From assembly GCA_035524275.1 (NCBI GenBank), contig DATKPC010000007.1, forward strand, positions 1 through 29,662: DNA of 29,662 nt, read 5' to 3'. The position numbers and the translations under genes are program-made. This document shows, in pieces, positions 29,554 through 29,662 of this stretch. Each line of letters begins with the position of its first letter. Position 1 is the first letter of the stretch. The DNA comes from DATKPC01 sp035524275 (GTDB taxonomy: Bacteria > Pseudomonadota > Gammaproteobacteria > Burkholderiales > Burkholderiaceae_F). Below the pieces are notes generated by a model that did no database searches, had not been told where the DNA came from, and saw only the letters and a list, made by a program, of their open reading frames with translations.

Positions 29554-29662
29554 TCATCGCCTGCTCGCGAAATATGCGTCCAGCGAGAACCGTCCGGCGC
29601 CGAACGCCGCGATCACGAGCAGGGACATGCCCCAGTCGATGTGTTGGCCGATCGCTGCCGGG
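29554..29662 (-). CDS. C-terminal fragment of a DoxX-like membrane protein (cut by the window edge)
   Basis: A frame enters from the right edge on the minus strand and ends with TGA at 29556-29554. Its last 35 residues include HIDWGMSLLVIAAFGAGRFS and LDAYFASRR. The ending 'GxGRxSLDA' after a hydrophobic helix is typical of the last helix of DoxX/TQO-small-subunit family proteins, small four-helix membrane proteins linked to redox. The 128 bases between this end and the LysR stop contain only a 12-codon ORF (29442-29480) preceded by CAGGAG, probably chance. Confidence 0.7.
   Translation of the reverse strand, partial: PAAIGQHIDWGMSLLVIAAFGAGRFSLDAYFASRR

Overview
The window is about 29.7 kb of very GC-rich DNA with a dense layout, short intergenic gaps and strong G/C third-position bias. 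A DUF4148 protein, a small Burkholderiaceae-type 'QWEKNHPRR' periplasmic protein, a near-canonical D-3-hydroxybutyrate dehydrogenase beside a patatin-like protein, and a two-cysteine OhrR-like regulator all point to a betaproteobacterium of the order Burkholderiales. The species cannot be named from sequence alone. No rRNA, tRNA, CRISPR array, phage or intact transposase was seen.

Layout. 1-9.1 kb: end of a possible glycogen-debranching gene; a membrane GGDEF-EAL protein; an ATGA-coupled thioesterase/MaoC hydratase pair; an MFS transporter; an isolated cheD; two small exported proteins facing a bidirectional terminator; and a signal-peptide/TPR/GGDEF diguanylate cyclase. 9.1-13.5 kb: a minus-strand block of uronate dehydrogenase, FtsX-type permease, ABC ATPase and HlyD-type fusion protein (a DevBCA/MacAB-like exporter), followed by an OhrR/MarR regulator with a palindromic operator candidate. 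13.6-18 kb: a ChaA-like antiporter, an AIM24-family protein, a 68-residue cysteine protein, a divergent serine hydrolase and a TRIC-family channel. 18-21.1 kb: a REP-like inverted-repeat element, an intact methyl-accepting chemotaxis protein, a CheR cut off after its N-terminal domain, and a chimeric MCP-like/CheW gene, which together look like a decaying chemosensory cluster.

21.2-24.9 kb: the most unusual locus. An overlapping three-gene operon encodes a secreted galactose-oxidase-type copper radical oxidase with all key active-site residues, preceded by two ricin-B lectin domains; a c-type cytochrome; and a Tat-exported Sco-like copper chaperone. The set suggests a self-contained system that makes and matures a cell-surface or secreted carbohydrate/alcohol oxidase. 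25-29.7 kb: bdhA and a patatin/DUF3734-like protein (polyhydroxybutyrate or lipid turnover), a YeeE/YedE sulfur transporter, a cysteine-rich LysR regulator and the end of a DoxX-like gene.

Functions are assigned from motifs and remembered family features; no database search was run. Start codons were chosen from signal peptides, Shine-Dalgarno matches, overlaps with neighbours and family lengths.
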